NCBI RefSeq assembly: GCF_039908645.1
Contig: NZ_CP150917.1
Coordinates: forward strand, 308,501 to 372,500
Direction: 5' to 3'
DNA length: 64,000 nucleotides
Source: Pseudomonas helvetica
Lineage (GTDB): Bacteria > Pseudomonadota > Gammaproteobacteria > Pseudomonadales > Pseudomonadaceae
Numbering within the stretch: position 1 is the first letter of the stretch; each line of letters starts with the position of its first letter. The position numbers and the translations under genes are program-made. The notes beneath the pieces were generated by a model. It did not search any database. It saw only the letters and a program-made list of their open reading frames with translations, and was not told the origin of the DNA. This document shows, piece by piece, positions 36,015-44,542 of this stretch.

Positions 36015-36129
36015 TGTGGGAGCAGCCGGGCGACGTTCGTTTGCTCGGGATGGCGCCTTAACATTCAACTGTGAAGTTGGTGTCAGATTGCTATCGCGAT
36101 CAGGCGAACGTCGCCCGGCTGCTCCCACA
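36015..36129. repeat. REP-type inverted repeat, 25-bp perfect arms
   Basis: Arms at 36015-36039 and 36105-36129 are exact reverse complements, starting TGTGGGAGCAGCCGGGCGAC. It lies between gpmI and envC, which run in the same direction, and may end the gpmI transcript. Confidence 0.9.
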
Positions 36130-36156
36130 GGGTTTAGCAGCGTTTGAAAGCCTTGA

Positions 36157-37686
36157 TCACACCAGAATCGACGTACCCGTCATTTCGGCAGGCTTCGCAA
36201 GGCCCAGCAACATGAGCATGGTCGGTGCCACATCCGCCAGTACACCGCCTTCGCGAACCTTGAGGTTGCGTTTACCGACGTAGATGAACGGTACTGGTTC
36301 CGTGGTGTGAGCGGTGTGCGCCTGGCCGGTGGATTCGTCGGACATTTGCTCGACATTGCCATGGTCGGCGGTGATCAGCGCTTCGCCGCCGACCTTTTCC
36401 AGGGCATCGACGATGCGACCGACGCACAGGTCCAGGCACTCGACGGCTTTCACCGCGGCATCGAACACGCCGCTGTGGCCGACCATGTCGCCGTTGGCGT
36501 AGTTGACCACGATCACGTCGTAGCGCTGGTTTTCGATCGCGTCGACGATCCTGTCGGTGACTTCCGGTGCGCTCATTTCTGGCTGCAAGTCATAGGTGGC
36601 GACTTTCGGCGACGGGATCAAGATGCGTTCTTCGCCCGGGAATGGCTCTTCGCGACCACCGGAGAAAAAGAAGGTTACGTGAGCGTATTTTTCGGTTTCG
36701 GCGATGCGCAGTTGGGTTTTGCCGTTTTTCGCCAAATAGTCGCCCAGCACGTTTTCCAGGCTGCCCGGCGCAAAGGCTGCCGGTGCAGGAATGCTGGCGG
36801 CGTATTGGGTCAGCATGACGAAACCGGCCAGTTTCGGCTGGCGCGCGCGCTCGAAATCCTTGAAATCGTCTTCGACGAATACCCGGGTCAGCTCACGGGC
36901 GCGGTCGGCGCGGAAGTTCATGAATATCACGGCGTCGCCGTCTTCGACCTTGACCGGTTCACCGATGGTGGTGGCTTTGACGAATTCGTCGCTTTCGCCA
37001 CGCTCGTAAGCGGCTTCCAGGCCTTGCTGGGCGGTGGCGGCGTTGAATTCGCCGTTACCGTCAACGATCAGGTTGTAGGCCTGGGACACGCGATCCCAGC
37101 GGTTGTCGCGGTCCATGGCGAAGTAACGGCCAATGATGCTGGCGATCCGGCCTTTGCCCAGCGTCTTGAACGCTTCATCCAGCAGCTCGATCGACGACTG
37201 TGCGCTTTTTGGCGGCGTGTCGCGGCCGTCGAGGAAGGCGTGCAGGTAGATCTTCTCGGCGCCGCGCTTGAAGGCCAGTTCGGCCATGGCGATCAGGTGA
37301 TCCTGGTGGCTGTGCACGCCGCCTTCGGACAGCAGGCCCATGAAGTGCACGGCTTTGCCGGCAGCAACGGCTTTATCCACGGCAGCGCAGATGGTCGGGT
37401 TCTCGAAGAATTCACCATCGCGGATCGCTTTGGTCACGCGGGTGAAGTCCTGATACACCACGCGGCCTGCGCCGAGGTTCATGTGGCCGACTTCCGAGTT
37501 GCCCATTTGCCCGTCCGGCAGGCCGACGTCCATGCCCGAACCCGAGATCAGGCCGTTCGGTACGGTGGCGTACAAACGGTCGAGGACCGGCTTTTTGGCC
37601 GTGAACACGGCGTTGGATTCCTGGCTTTCACTGTGACCGAAGCCGTCGAGAATAATCAGGACCAAAGGTTTAGGCGTGGTAGTCAT
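36157..37686 (-). CDS. gpmI: 2,3-bisphosphoglycerate-independent phosphoglycerate mutase
   Basis: A 509-residue enzyme from ATG 37686 (AGTGGA upstream). The alkaline-phosphatase-like core has the phosphoserine in GNSEVGHMN, metal ligands in LDGFGHSE and TADHGN, and the inserted transferase domain with LDGRDTPP. It interconverts 3- and 2-phosphoglycerate using manganese. It is transcribed away from the rhodanese-grxC-secB operon. Confidence 0.97.
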   Translation of the reverse strand: MTTTPKPLVLIILDGFGHSESQESNAVFTAKKPVLDRLYATVPNGLISGSGMDVGLPDGQMGNSEVGHMNLGAGRVVYQDFTRVTKAIRDGEFFENPTICAAVDKAVAAGKAVHFMGLLSEGGVHSHQDHLIAMAELAFKRGAEKIYLHAFLDGRDTPPKSAQSSIELLDEAFKTLGKGRIASIIGRYFAMDRDNRWDRVSQAYNLIVDGNGEFNAATAQQGLEAAYERGESDEFVKATTIGEPVKVEDGDAVIFMNFRADRARELTRVFVEDDFKDFERARQPKLAGFVMLTQYAASIPAPAAFAPGSLENVLGDYLAKNGKTQLRIAETEKYAHVTFFFSGGREEPFPGEERILIPSPKVATYDLQPEMSAPEVTDRIVDAIENQRYDVIVVNYANGDMVGHSGVFDAAVKAVECLDLCVGRIVDALEKVGGEALITADHGNVEQMSDESTGQAHTAHTTEPVPFIYVGKRNLKVREGGVLADVAPTMLMLLGLAKPAEMTGTSILV

Positions 37687-37837
37687 GGATTCCACTCTGG
37701 CTTAAGTTAAAGGTGCGATGGAAAAAGGGAGTGGCAGTTTAAAGCGAAGTTCAGACCGCGTCACCGCCGGACGGGGTTTGGCCCACCATAGTGGCTGTGT
37801 ATACTGGCCGACATTTTAACGCCCTGGAACCTCCTTG

Positions 37838-38251
37838 ATGGTTGCTCACCTGATTGAATTTGCCACTAACCACTATCTGCTCGTCGGTATCTTCGTCGTA
37901 CTGCTGGCGTTGTTGATCGCTCGCGAGATGAGCCGTGGCGGCCGTAGCCTCAGCACCGCTGAGCTGACTGCGCTGGTCAACAAGGACCAGGGCGTGGTTG
38001 TCGATATCCGTACCACCAAGGATTTCGCCGCCGGTCACATCGTTGGCGCGCTGAACATTCCGCAGGACAAACTGACCGCTCGCGTTGGCGAACTGGAAAA
38101 GCACAAGGCCAAGACCATCATTCTGGTCGACGCCCTGGGCCAGCATTCCGGTACTCACGCTCGCGAGCTGTTGAAGTCCGGTTTTACCGCAGCCAAGCTG
38201 TCCGGCGGGATCTCCAGCTGGAAAGCCGACAATCTGCCGCTGGTGAAGTGA
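37838..38251 (+). CDS. Membrane-anchored rhodanese-like protein (YibN-like), no active-site cysteine
   Basis: A 137-residue protein. An N-terminal membrane anchor (YLLVGIFVVLLALLIA) precedes a rhodanese domain (VVVDIRTTKDFAAGHIVGALNIP). The active-site loop reads VDALGQHSG without a cysteine, so it is unlikely to have sulfurtransferase activity. In E. coli the homologue YibN sits with grxC and secB as here. It is followed after one base by grxC. Confidence 0.9.
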   Translation: MVAHLIEFATNHYLLVGIFVVLLALLIAREMSRGGRSLSTAELTALVNKDQGVVVDIRTTKDFAAGHIVGALNIPQDKLTARVGELEKHKAKTIILVDALGQHSGTHARELLKSGFTAAKLSGGISSWKADNLPLVK

Positions 38252-38252
38252 T

Positions 38253-38507
38253 ATGAAAAACGTCGTCGTCTACTCCAGCGATTACTGCCCCTACTGCTCC
38301 CGAGCCAAGTACCTGCTCGAGAACAAGGGCGTAGCCTTCGAAGAGATCAAGGTCGATGGCAAGCCGCAGGTGCGTGCCGAGATGGCCCAGAAAGCCGGAC
38401 GTACGTCCGTGCCGCAGATCTGGATCGGCAGCACCCACGTTGGTGGTTGTGATGATTTGTTTGCCCTGGACCGCGCCGGCAAGCTCGACGCGCTGCTCAC
38501 GGCCTGA
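38253..38507 (+). CDS. grxC: Glutaredoxin 3
   Basis: An 84-residue class I glutaredoxin with the CPYC motif in [21 protein letters not shown] cis-proline loop and GGCDDLFAL glutathione-binding segment. It reduces disulfides with glutathione. It is the middle gene of the rhodanese-grxC-secB operon. Confidence 0.96.
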   Translation: MKNVVVYSSDYCPYCSRAKYLLENKGVAFEEIKVDGKPQVRAEMAQKAGRTSVPQIWIGSTHVGGCDDLFALDRAGKLDALLTA

Positions 38508-38563
38508 CTGAACCCTTAAGATCAGCAAACCCTACAAGACCCCAAGATCAGAAAGGATCTGAG

Positions 38564-39046
38564 ATGACTGACCAACAGAACACTGCTGCTACTGAAGAAG
38601 AAACTGCACCGCAATTCTCCTTGCAGCGCATTTATGTGCGTGACCTGTCCTTTGAAGCTCCGAAAAGCCCGGCGATCTTCCGCCAGCAGTGGGAGCCGAG
38701 CGTTGGTCTGGACCTGAACACCCGTCAGAAAGCGCTGGAAGCCGACTTCCACGAAGTGGTGCTGACCCTGTCGGTTACCGTGAAAAACGGTGACGAAGTG
38801 GCGTTCATCGCTGAAGTTCAACAGGCCGGTATCTTCCTGATCAAGAACCTCGACGAAGCCTCGATGAGCCACACCCTCGGTGCTTTCTGCCCGAACATCC
38901 TGTTCCCGTACGCTCGCGAAGCCCTGGACAGCCTGGTGACCCGCGGTTCGTTCCCGGCCCTGATGCTGGCCCCGGTGAACTTCGACGCCCTGTACGCGCA
39001 AGAAATGCAACGCATGCAGCAAGACGGCGCCCAGACCGTTCAGTAA
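38564..39046 (+). CDS. secB: Protein-export chaperone SecB
   Basis: A 160-residue SecB. The opening [17 protein letters not shown] and the C-terminal [18 protein letters not shown] (helix facing SecA) are diagnostic. It keeps preproteins unfolded for SecA as a tetramer. A strong terminator follows 19 bases after the stop. The ATG follows AAGGA. Confidence 0.97.
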   Translation: MTDQQNTAATEEETAPQFSLQRIYVRDLSFEAPKSPAIFRQQWEPSVGLDLNTRQKALEADFHEVVLTLSVTVKNGDEVAFIAEVQQAGIFLIKNLDEASMSHTLGAFCPNILFPYAREALDSLVTRGSFPALMLAPVNFDALYAQEMQRMQQDGAQTVQ

Positions 39047-39064
39047 GCGTTCGATGCCGCAACG

Positions 39065-39093
39065 AAAAAAGCGCCGTAACAGGCGCTTTTTTT
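39065..39093 (+). terminator. Terminator of the secB operon
   Basis: AAAAAAGCGCC (39065-39075) pairs with GGCGCTTTTTT (39082-39092), followed by T. It ends secB. Confidence 0.9.
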
Positions 39094-39107
39094 ATGGTGT
39101 CGAGTAT

Positions 39108-39136
39108 TGATCGTTCCCACGCTGTGGGAACGATCA
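39108..39136. terminator. Hairpin at the end of trmL
   Basis: TGATCGTTCCCAC (39108-39120) is the exact reverse complement of 39124-39136, separated by GCT. It sits 18 bases beyond the trmL stop on the minus strand. The GATCGTTCCCACGC core is a common palindrome in Pseudomonas intergenic regions. Confidence 0.65.
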
Positions 39137-39154
39137 TGTACGGGGGGTCGAGGG

Positions 39155-39610
39155 TTATTTGAAGCCTAGCTGGCGCCAGCCTTCGTACACGGCCACCGCC
39201 ACGGTGTTGGACAGATTCAGGCTGCGGCACCCTTCGCGCATCGGCAGGCGCAGGCGCTGTTCGGCAGGCAGGGCGTCCAGCACCTCGGCTGGCAGGCCAC
39301 GGCTTTCCGGTCCGAACAGGAAGGCATCACCCTCGGCGAAGCTGGCGTCGTGGAACAGCCGGGAGCCCTTGGTGGTGAAGGCGAACACGCGCGGATGACC
39401 AAGACTTTCCAGGCAGCTTGGGAGATCAGCATGGCGCTGCAAAGTGGCATACTCATGGTAATCGAGGCCGGCCCGGCGCAGGCGCTTGTCGTCCATCTCG
39501 AAGCCCAGCGGTTCGATCAAATGCAGGTGGCAGCCACTGTTGGCGCACAGCCTGATAACGTTGCCGGTATTCGGCGGAATTTCTGGTTGAAAAAGGATGA
39601 CGTGAAACAT
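39155..39610 (-). CDS. trmL: tRNA (cytidine(34)-2'-O)-methyltransferase TrmL
   Basis: A 151-residue SPOUT methyltransferase. It starts MFHVILFQPEIPPNTGNVIR, and has FGPESRGLP and the knot motif MREGCRSLNLSNTVAVAVYE. It methylates the wobble base of leucine tRNAs. Its start codon overlaps, on the opposite strand, the start codon of the next gene: the two ATGs share a CATG. Confidence 0.96.
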   Translation of the reverse strand: MFHVILFQPEIPPNTGNVIRLCANSGCHLHLIEPLGFEMDDKRLRRAGLDYHEYATLQRHADLPSCLESLGHPRVFAFTTKGSRLFHDASFAEGDAFLFGPESRGLPAEVLDALPAEQRLRLPMREGCRSLNLSNTVAVAVYEGWRQLGFK

Positions 39611-40049
39611 GCACGGCTCCGAAGGTAAAGATGGGCAGCATTCTACGCCTGAAGAGGACCCAAGACCGAAGCTATTCCCTCGGGTGATGGCCTCATTGGC
39701 GATTGTCGGCGTCATGGTCGGGATGATGATCGGTCGCCTGACCGAGCCCGACCCTACAGTATTGCAACAGGTTGAGGTCGAACCCGATGGCTTGGTGGTG
39801 TGGTTCAACAATGAACCCAAGACCCACGGCGAGTTCATCGACGGTAGCGTCGCGTTGCTGTTCGAGGCTGAGGGCAAGGCGCAAAACGGTCAGTTGAAGC
39901 TCAACGGCAAGGACGTGAACTGGCGGGTGCGATTGAGTGATAAGGGCTTGTTGCTGACGCTGGTGGCGGCCCGCCCCTTGAAGGGGGAGTGGGCCGGTAG
40001 CGAGGTCAATGACCGCTGGCGGTTGGAGGTCCATCTCCAGGAGCAATAA
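39609..40049 (+). CDS. Membrane-anchored protein of unknown function
   Basis: A 146-residue protein. One membrane segment (MASLAIVGVMVGMMIGRL, about residues 27-44) follows a charged N-terminus; the rest is a beta-rich periplasmic part (VEPDGLVVWFNNEPK...). AAGGA lies about twelve bases before the ATG at 39609, slightly far; a start at codon 27 is possible. It diverges from trmL with overlapping start codons. Family is unknown to me, though a similar gene is, from memory, conserved beside trmL in other pseudomonads. Confidence 0.72.
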   Translation: MHGSEGKDGQHSTPEEDPRPKLFPRVMASLAIVGVMVGMMIGRLTEPDPTVLQQVEVEPDGLVVWFNNEPKTHGEFIDGSVALLFEAEGKAQNGQLKLNGKDVNWRVRLSDKGLLLTLVAARPLKGEWAGSEVNDRWRLEVHLQEQ

Positions 40050-40178
40050 AAGAGGGAATCCCCGGCCTGCCTGTACCAAGGTTCCCCAAAACGGGAGGGG
40101 TTCGTCGCGGTCTGCGTGATGAACCCCGGATGTAAAGAGGGGAATCCCCGGCCTGCCTGTACCAAGGCCCCCGAAACT
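40048..40178. repeat. Direct repeat pair downstream of the membrane-protein gene
   Basis: The segment beginning AAAGAGGGAATCCCCGGCCT occurs at about 40048-40094 and again at 40134-40178, with one inserted G and a few changes near the end. The first copy starts in the stop codon of the preceding gene. The spacer includes GGGGTTCGTC and GATGAACCCC half-palindromes. No gene is visible. Confidence 0.65.
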
Positions 40179-40266
40179 GGGTAGTGAATCGAATCACTGA
40201 TTGGACTATTGCAGGGGGCGTGCCAGGTTTTTATAGGTAGCAACAAAAAGCCCGCATGAAGCGCTG

Positions 40267-40299
40267 AAAGCCCCGTATTCCGGGGCTTTGTGTTTTTTG
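40267..40299 (+). terminator. Terminator
   Basis: AAAGCCCCG (40267-40275) pairs with CGGGGCTTT (40281-40289), followed by GTGTTTTTTG. It probably ends the membrane-protein transcript. Confidence 0.8.
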
Positions 40300-40401
40300 T
40301 GCAATGGTTTTTCGTGTTGCTGGAGGCGGGATTTTGCTTGCCGTGGAGTGCGCGATTGCGGTTCACGGTGCATTGAGGCGGTGCACGCAGCCTCTAAAAG
40401 C

Positions 40402-40492
40402 ATCGCGGGCAAGCCTTGCTCCTACAGGTTCGGGGTTGAATCATCGATGTGTGATTCACCACAAAACGGTAGGAGCAAGGCTTGCCCGCGAT
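40402..40492. repeat. REP-type inverted repeat, 24-bp perfect arms
   Basis: ATCGCGGGCAAGCCTTGCTC... (40402-40425) and its exact reverse complement (40469-40492) are separated by 43 bp. It lies between the convergent membrane-protein and ntrC genes. Confidence 0.9.
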
Positions 40493-40526
40493 TGGATCTG
40501 CAGATCAGCGAAGATCTATAGGCGGC

Positions 40527-41963
40527 TTAACCCTCATCCCCTTCATCGTCATCGCCGCTATCGACCTTCATCCCCAGTTCCTTGATCTTGCGGGTCAAGG
40601 TGTTGCGGCCCCAGCCCAGTAATACGGCAGCGTCGCGACGGCGTCCGGCGGTGTGTTTGAGGGCGGTTTCGATCATGATCCGCTCGAAGCTCGGTACGGC
40701 GCTGTCGAGCAGGCTCGACTGACCACGCGCCAACGCCTGATCGGCCCACTGACGCAGCGCTTGCTCCCAGTTGGTCACCGGTGCCGAATCCTGCGGCAAG
40801 CTCAGCAGCTCTGGCGGCAGGTCACTGATGTGCACTTCGCGGCCCGACGCCATCACCGTGATCCAGCGGCAGGTGTTTTCCAGCTGCCGTACGTTGCCTG
40901 GCCATGGCAGGTTCTTCAGGTATTCCTCGGTTTCGCTTTTCAGCAGCTTCGGCTCCACCGCCAGTTCTTGTGCGGCGCGGGCGAGGAAATGCTTGGCCAG
41001 GGTCGGAATGTCTTCGCGACGGTCTGACAGGCGCGGAATGTGGATACGGATCACGTTCAGGCGGTGGAACAGGTCTTCACGGAATTTCCCGGCGTGCACC
41101 AGGGTTTCCAGATTCTGGTGAGTCGCGGCAATGATGCGCACATCGACCTTGACCGGCACATGACCGCCGACGCGATAGAACTCGCCATCGGCCAGTACCC
41201 GCAGCAATCGCGTCTGGGTGTCGGCCGGCATGTCGCCGATTTCATCGAGGAACAGTGTGCCGCCATCCGCTTGTTCAAACCGTCCGCGCCGCAGGTTGGC
41301 CGCACCGGTGAACGCGCCTTTTTCGTGACCAAACAGCTCGGACTCCATCAGGTCCTTGGGGATTGCCGCCATGTTCAGCGCGATAAACGGCGAGGCCGCG
41401 CGCGGGCTGTGGCGGTGCAGGGCGTGGGCCACCAGTTCTTTACCGGTACCGGATTCGCCGTTGATCAGCACGGTGATGTTGGAGTGGCTCAAACGCCCGA
41501 TGGCGCGAAACACTTCCTGCATCGCCGGCGCTTCACCGATGATTTCCGGGGTGCGGGCCAGGATTGGCGCCACTTCCAGGCCTTGCTGTTCCTGGGCATG
41601 CTGGTTGGCGCGCTTGACCAGCGACACTGCTTCATCGACGTCGAACGGCTTGGGCAGGTACTCGAACGCACCGCCCTGATAGGACGCGACAGCGCTGTCC
41701 AGGTCGGAGTGCGCGGTCATGATGATCACTGGCAACCTTGGGTGTTGCTCGCGAATCCGTGCCAGCAGGTCCAGGCCGCTGGTGCCGGGCATGCGGATGT
41801 CGGAGATGATCACGTCCGGTTGTTGGCGCGCCAGGCGGCTCATCACGCCATCGGCGCTGTCGAAGCTTTGCGTGGTCATGCCTTCCTGTTGCAAGGCTTT
41901 TTCCAGGACCCAACGGATAGAACGGTCGTCATCGACGATCCACACGGTTTCACTACGGCTCAT
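40527..41963 (-). CDS. ntrC: Nitrogen regulation response regulator NtrC
   Basis: A 478-residue sigma-54 activator. Receiver domain with phospho-acceptor Asp55 ([10 protein letters not shown]), AAA+ domain with Walker A GESGTGKE, sigma-54-contact loop ([11 protein letters not shown]) and [10 protein letters not shown], and a C-terminal Fis-type helix-turn-helix ([20 protein letters not shown]). It activates nitrogen-assimilation genes such as glnA. Its start overlaps the ntrB stop by four bases. Confidence 0.97.
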   Translation of the reverse strand: MSRSETVWIVDDDRSIRWVLEKALQQEGMTTQSFDSADGVMSRLARQQPDVIISDIRMPGTSGLDLLARIREQHPRLPVIIMTAHSDLDSAVASYQGGAFEYLPKPFDVDEAVSLVKRANQHAQEQQGLEVAPILARTPEIIGEAPAMQEVFRAIGRLSHSNITVLINGESGTGKELVAHALHRHSPRAASPFIALNMAAIPKDLMESELFGHEKGAFTGAANLRRGRFEQADGGTLFLDEIGDMPADTQTRLLRVLADGEFYRVGGHVPVKVDVRIIAATHQNLETLVHAGKFREDLFHRLNVIRIHIPRLSDRREDIPTLAKHFLARAAQELAVEPKLLKSETEEYLKNLPWPGNVRQLENTCRWITVMASGREVHISDLPPELLSLPQDSAPVTNWEQALRQWADQALARGQSSLLDSAVPSFERIMIETALKHTAGRRRDAAVLLGWGRNTLTRKIKELGMKVDSGDDDEGDEG

Positions 41964-43045
41964 GTCGATGTGGCTCCTTGTTCCAGTGGCAGAAAGATCG
42001 AGAATGTGGTGTGGCCTGGATGGCTGTCACATTCGATCAGGCCCTGGTGCTGGCTGATGATGTTCTGGGTAATGGCCAGGCCGAGCCCGGTACCGTCCGG
42101 GCGGCCGCTGACCATGGGGAAGAAGATGGTTTCCTGCAGGTCTGCCGGAATCCCCGGGCCGTTGTCGATGATCTCGAGCTTGGTCACCAGGCGATGGCGC
42201 ACGTGGCCGATGGTGAACTGGCGCATGGCACGCGAGCGCAGGGTAATGCGGCCCAGGCGCAACTCGTTCTGGGTGCTGATGGCCTGCATCGCATTACGCA
42301 CGATATTCAGCACGGCCTGAATCATTTGCTCGCGGTCGATCAACACGTCCGGAATGCTCGGGTCGTAGTCGCGCACCAAAGTGATGCAACCTTGGCTTTC
42401 GGCTTCCACCAGATGACAGACGCGCTCCAGCACTTCGTGGACGTTGCACAGGGCGAGCGACGGCAGTTTGTTCGAGCCGAGCATGCGATCAACCAGATTA
42501 CGCAGGCGATCCGCTTCCTCGATGATGACGTTGGTGTAGTCCTTGAGGCTTTCTTCCGGCAGCTCGCGGGCCAGCAACTGAGCGGCGCCGCGAATCCCGC
42601 CGAGCGGGTTCTTGATCTCGTGAGCGAGGCCGCGCACCAGCATCTTGCTGGTTTCCTGCTTGGAGAGCTGCGCTTCTTCTTTGGTGATGCGCAGCAAGCG
42701 ATCCCGCGGGTGGACTTCGAGCAGCAGCAGCGTGTCGCCGTTGCTAAGGATCGGCGTCACCGCATAGTCGACGGTCAGGGTCTGGCCGGTCAGCGCGGTG
42801 AGCATCGCTTCGCGCTTGGTAAACGGGTGCGCTTGTTCGACCGCCTGGCGCAGGGAGTTAAGGGCTTCGGTCGACTCGGTGAACAGCTCGCTGATGAATT
42901 GCCCATGGCTGCGCTGGCCGCTGATGGCCAGGAGCATTTCCGCCGCGGGGTTCATGTACTCAAGGCGCAGGTCGGCGTTGAGCAGAATGGTGGCGGTCGT
43001 CAGGTTGTCGAGTAGCAAGCGGTGCAGTGCGTCGCTGATGGTCAT
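41960..43045 (-). CDS. ntrB: Nitrogen regulation sensor kinase NtrB
   Basis: The start at 43045 (AGAGGT upstream) gives 361 residues. A PAS domain (about 10-110) is followed by the histidine box RGLAHEIKNPLGG and ATP-binding N and G boxes (NIVRNAMQA, IIDNGPGIP, GTGLGLAI). It has no membrane segments, as expected for the cytosolic NtrB that responds to PII. It phosphorylates NtrC under nitrogen limitation. A sigma-54-like promoter and NtrC-like site lie upstream. Confidence 0.97.
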   Translation of the reverse strand: MTISDALHRLLLDNLTTATILLNADLRLEYMNPAAEMLLAISGQRSHGQFISELFTESTEALNSLRQAVEQAHPFTKREAMLTALTGQTLTVDYAVTPILSNGDTLLLLEVHPRDRLLRITKEEAQLSKQETSKMLVRGLAHEIKNPLGGIRGAAQLLARELPEESLKDYTNVIIEEADRLRNLVDRMLGSNKLPSLALCNVHEVLERVCHLVEAESQGCITLVRDYDPSIPDVLIDREQMIQAVLNIVRNAMQAISTQNELRLGRITLRSRAMRQFTIGHVRHRLVTKLEIIDNGPGIPADLQETIFFPMVSGRPDGTGLGLAITQNIISQHQGLIECDSHPGHTTFSIFLPLEQGATST

Positions 43046-43121
43046 TAGGACCTCTTTTGGAGCGTGGCGGCTCAGGCGGGGCTGAATCGCGCGCGTGAAC
43101 TGGGCGCTGATACGAGGAAAA

Positions 43122-43137
43122 TGCAAAAACCAAACCA
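43122..43137 (-). promoter_or_regulatory. Candidate sigma-54 promoter of ntrBC
   Basis: On the minus strand this reads TGGTTTGGTTTTTGCA. The GG and GC dinucleotides are spaced as in -24/-12 promoters, and the -12 side (TTTTGCA) is strong; the -24 side (TGGTTT) is weaker than TGGCAC. It lies about 77 bp upstream of the ntrB ATG. Confidence 0.45.
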
Positions 43138-43263
43138 AGGCTCCGAAAAGAAGCGTTCAGGCCCTGAAACAGGCGTTTTAAGCGCGATTGCGTGGCGTTC
43201 TGCCGGCCTTTGCGGGTATTTTCGAACCAAAATGGGTTGGAATATGGGTGGGGTGCAGCCGAA

Positions 43264-43280
43264 TGCACCAATATAGTGCG
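43264..43280. promoter_or_regulatory. NtrC-binding-like site upstream of ntrB
   Basis: TGCACCAATATAGTGCG fits the NtrC pattern TGCAC-N7-GTGCA except for the last base. It is about 127 bp upstream of the candidate -24/-12 element, a typical enhancer distance, and would allow autoregulation of ntrBC. Confidence 0.55.
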
Positions 43281-43296
43281 TAAACCTGAACAAGGT

Positions 43297-43923
43297 TCAG
43301 AAGAAAGAAAAAATCCCGACTTTTTCTTCTTCTGGCTTATCCGCGAGCGGACATTCCGGGCGTTGGCCGTAATCGGTCAGGGTGCAGGGCTTGATCTGGC
43401 GCTTCTGCGCCAGGGAGATACGCAGCATATGGAATGGCTGATTGGCTGTGCGTTCGACAATCCGCCCGTGTTCGTCGAGGATTTCCACTGCCAGTTGATG
43501 GGTGCCGCGATCAATATTGCTCAAGGCGAACACCGGGCTGGGGCCGGGATCGGCAGTCGGTTGGCCGTCCAGTAACAACCGATAGCGATGGCCGCGTTGC
43601 AAGGTGGGTTCGTTGGTGACACTGACGATCACTTCCCCCGCGCTGCTGCGCACCGAAGCGTCCGGTTCCGGTACGAGTACGCGAAGCATGTCGTAGTGAA
43701 ACAGTGGTTTTTCCTCAGGCTTCTTGGGGGCTGCTTGCGATATTGTCCCGCCGGGATTGGCCGACATGCGATTACCTGGCGCCAGTGTGACTCGCTTGGC
43801 GTTTCCTGGGCGGGGTTGATCGGTGAAGACCCGATTGCCTTGGGCGTCGATGTAGGTGTAGACCTCGGCCTGCGCCGGCACAGCGATCAGCCACAGGCAC
43901 ATGGTGATTATCCAGCACCTCAC
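43297..43923 (-). CDS. DUF4124-containing exported protein, copy 2
   Basis: A 208-residue protein with a signal peptide (MRCWIITMCLWLIAVPAQA). The DUF4124 domain (VYTYIDAQGNRVFTDQPRPG) is at the mature N-terminus, followed by a linker and a beta-sandwich-like segment (RYRLLLDGQPT... NIDRGTHQLAVEILD). It ends in a Glu/Lys-rich tail. It overlaps the preceding paralogue by four bases. Function is unknown; a periplasmic role is likely. Confidence 0.85.
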   Translation of the reverse strand: MRCWIITMCLWLIAVPAQAEVYTYIDAQGNRVFTDQPRPGNAKRVTLAPGNRMSANPGGTISQAAPKKPEEKPLFHYDMLRVLVPEPDASVRSSAGEVIVSVTNEPTLQRGHRYRLLLDGQPTADPGPSPVFALSNIDRGTHQLAVEILDEHGRIVERTANQPFHMLRISLAQKRQIKPCTLTDYGQRPECPLADKPEEEKVGIFSFF

Positions 43924-44426
43924 GGGAGGTGTACCCGCTGCACGGTGAAGGTTAGGGTCGGGCTTTGCTGCACCAGGCTTTCTCCGGCGAGCACCTGCAC
44001 CGCGAGCTGGTGTTCGCCGCGATCGATGTTCACCAGTTGCAAGCGCGGCACGTTGCTTGGCTCGCCGTAGGGTTGGTCGTCCAGCAGCAATCTAAATACA
44101 TGTGATCCTTGCAGTCGTGGCTGAATCTGCACGCCGACGGTGAAGGTGCCGTTATTGGCGCGCAGGGCTTCATCGCTGGGCAGGCCGGTCAGTTCCAGCA
44201 CTGAATACACGGCGTTTTTGTCTGCGTGCGGGGTTGGTTGTTCGGGCGTCATCGGTGGTTGGTGTTCGATGCTGTTGAGTGGCGGCAACTCGACGGCCTG
44301 GCTCTTCACGCCATCGGGCGGCTGATTGCTGTAGGCGGTATTGCCGCTGGCGTCGGTGTAGCGGTAGATCTGCGCGGAGGCGGGCAGCGCGATCAGCAAC
44401 AGGATGAACAGAAAACCACGACCCAT
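43920..44426 (-). CDS. DUF4124-containing exported protein, copy 1
   Basis: The start at 44426 (168 residues) gives a good signal peptide (MGRGFLFILLLIALPASA); an ATG at 44465 is an alternative with 13 more residues. The mature part has DUF4124 (IYRYTDASGNTAYSNQPPDG) and the same C-terminal module as the next gene (FRLLLDDQPYG... NIDRGEHQLAVQVLAG). The two are tandem paralogues, coupled by a four-base overlap, between ntrBC and the chorismate mutase gene. Confidence 0.85.
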   Translation of the reverse strand: MGRGFLFILLLIALPASAQIYRYTDASGNTAYSNQPPDGVKSQAVELPPLNSIEHQPPMTPEQPTPHADKNAVYSVLELTGLPSDEALRANNGTFTVGVQIQPRLQGSHVFRLLLDDQPYGEPSNVPRLQLVNIDRGEHQLAVQVLAGESLVQQSPTLTFTVQRVHLP

Positions 44427-44542
44427 GAAAAACGCCCAATAATCGAAAACGTTGGTTTGCAGCATAGGCCAGGGTTAAGTGTTGGCCCAATTCACTAACA
44501 CCCTGACACGAAAGATCAATAAATCTCGCTCAAATGCGGCTC

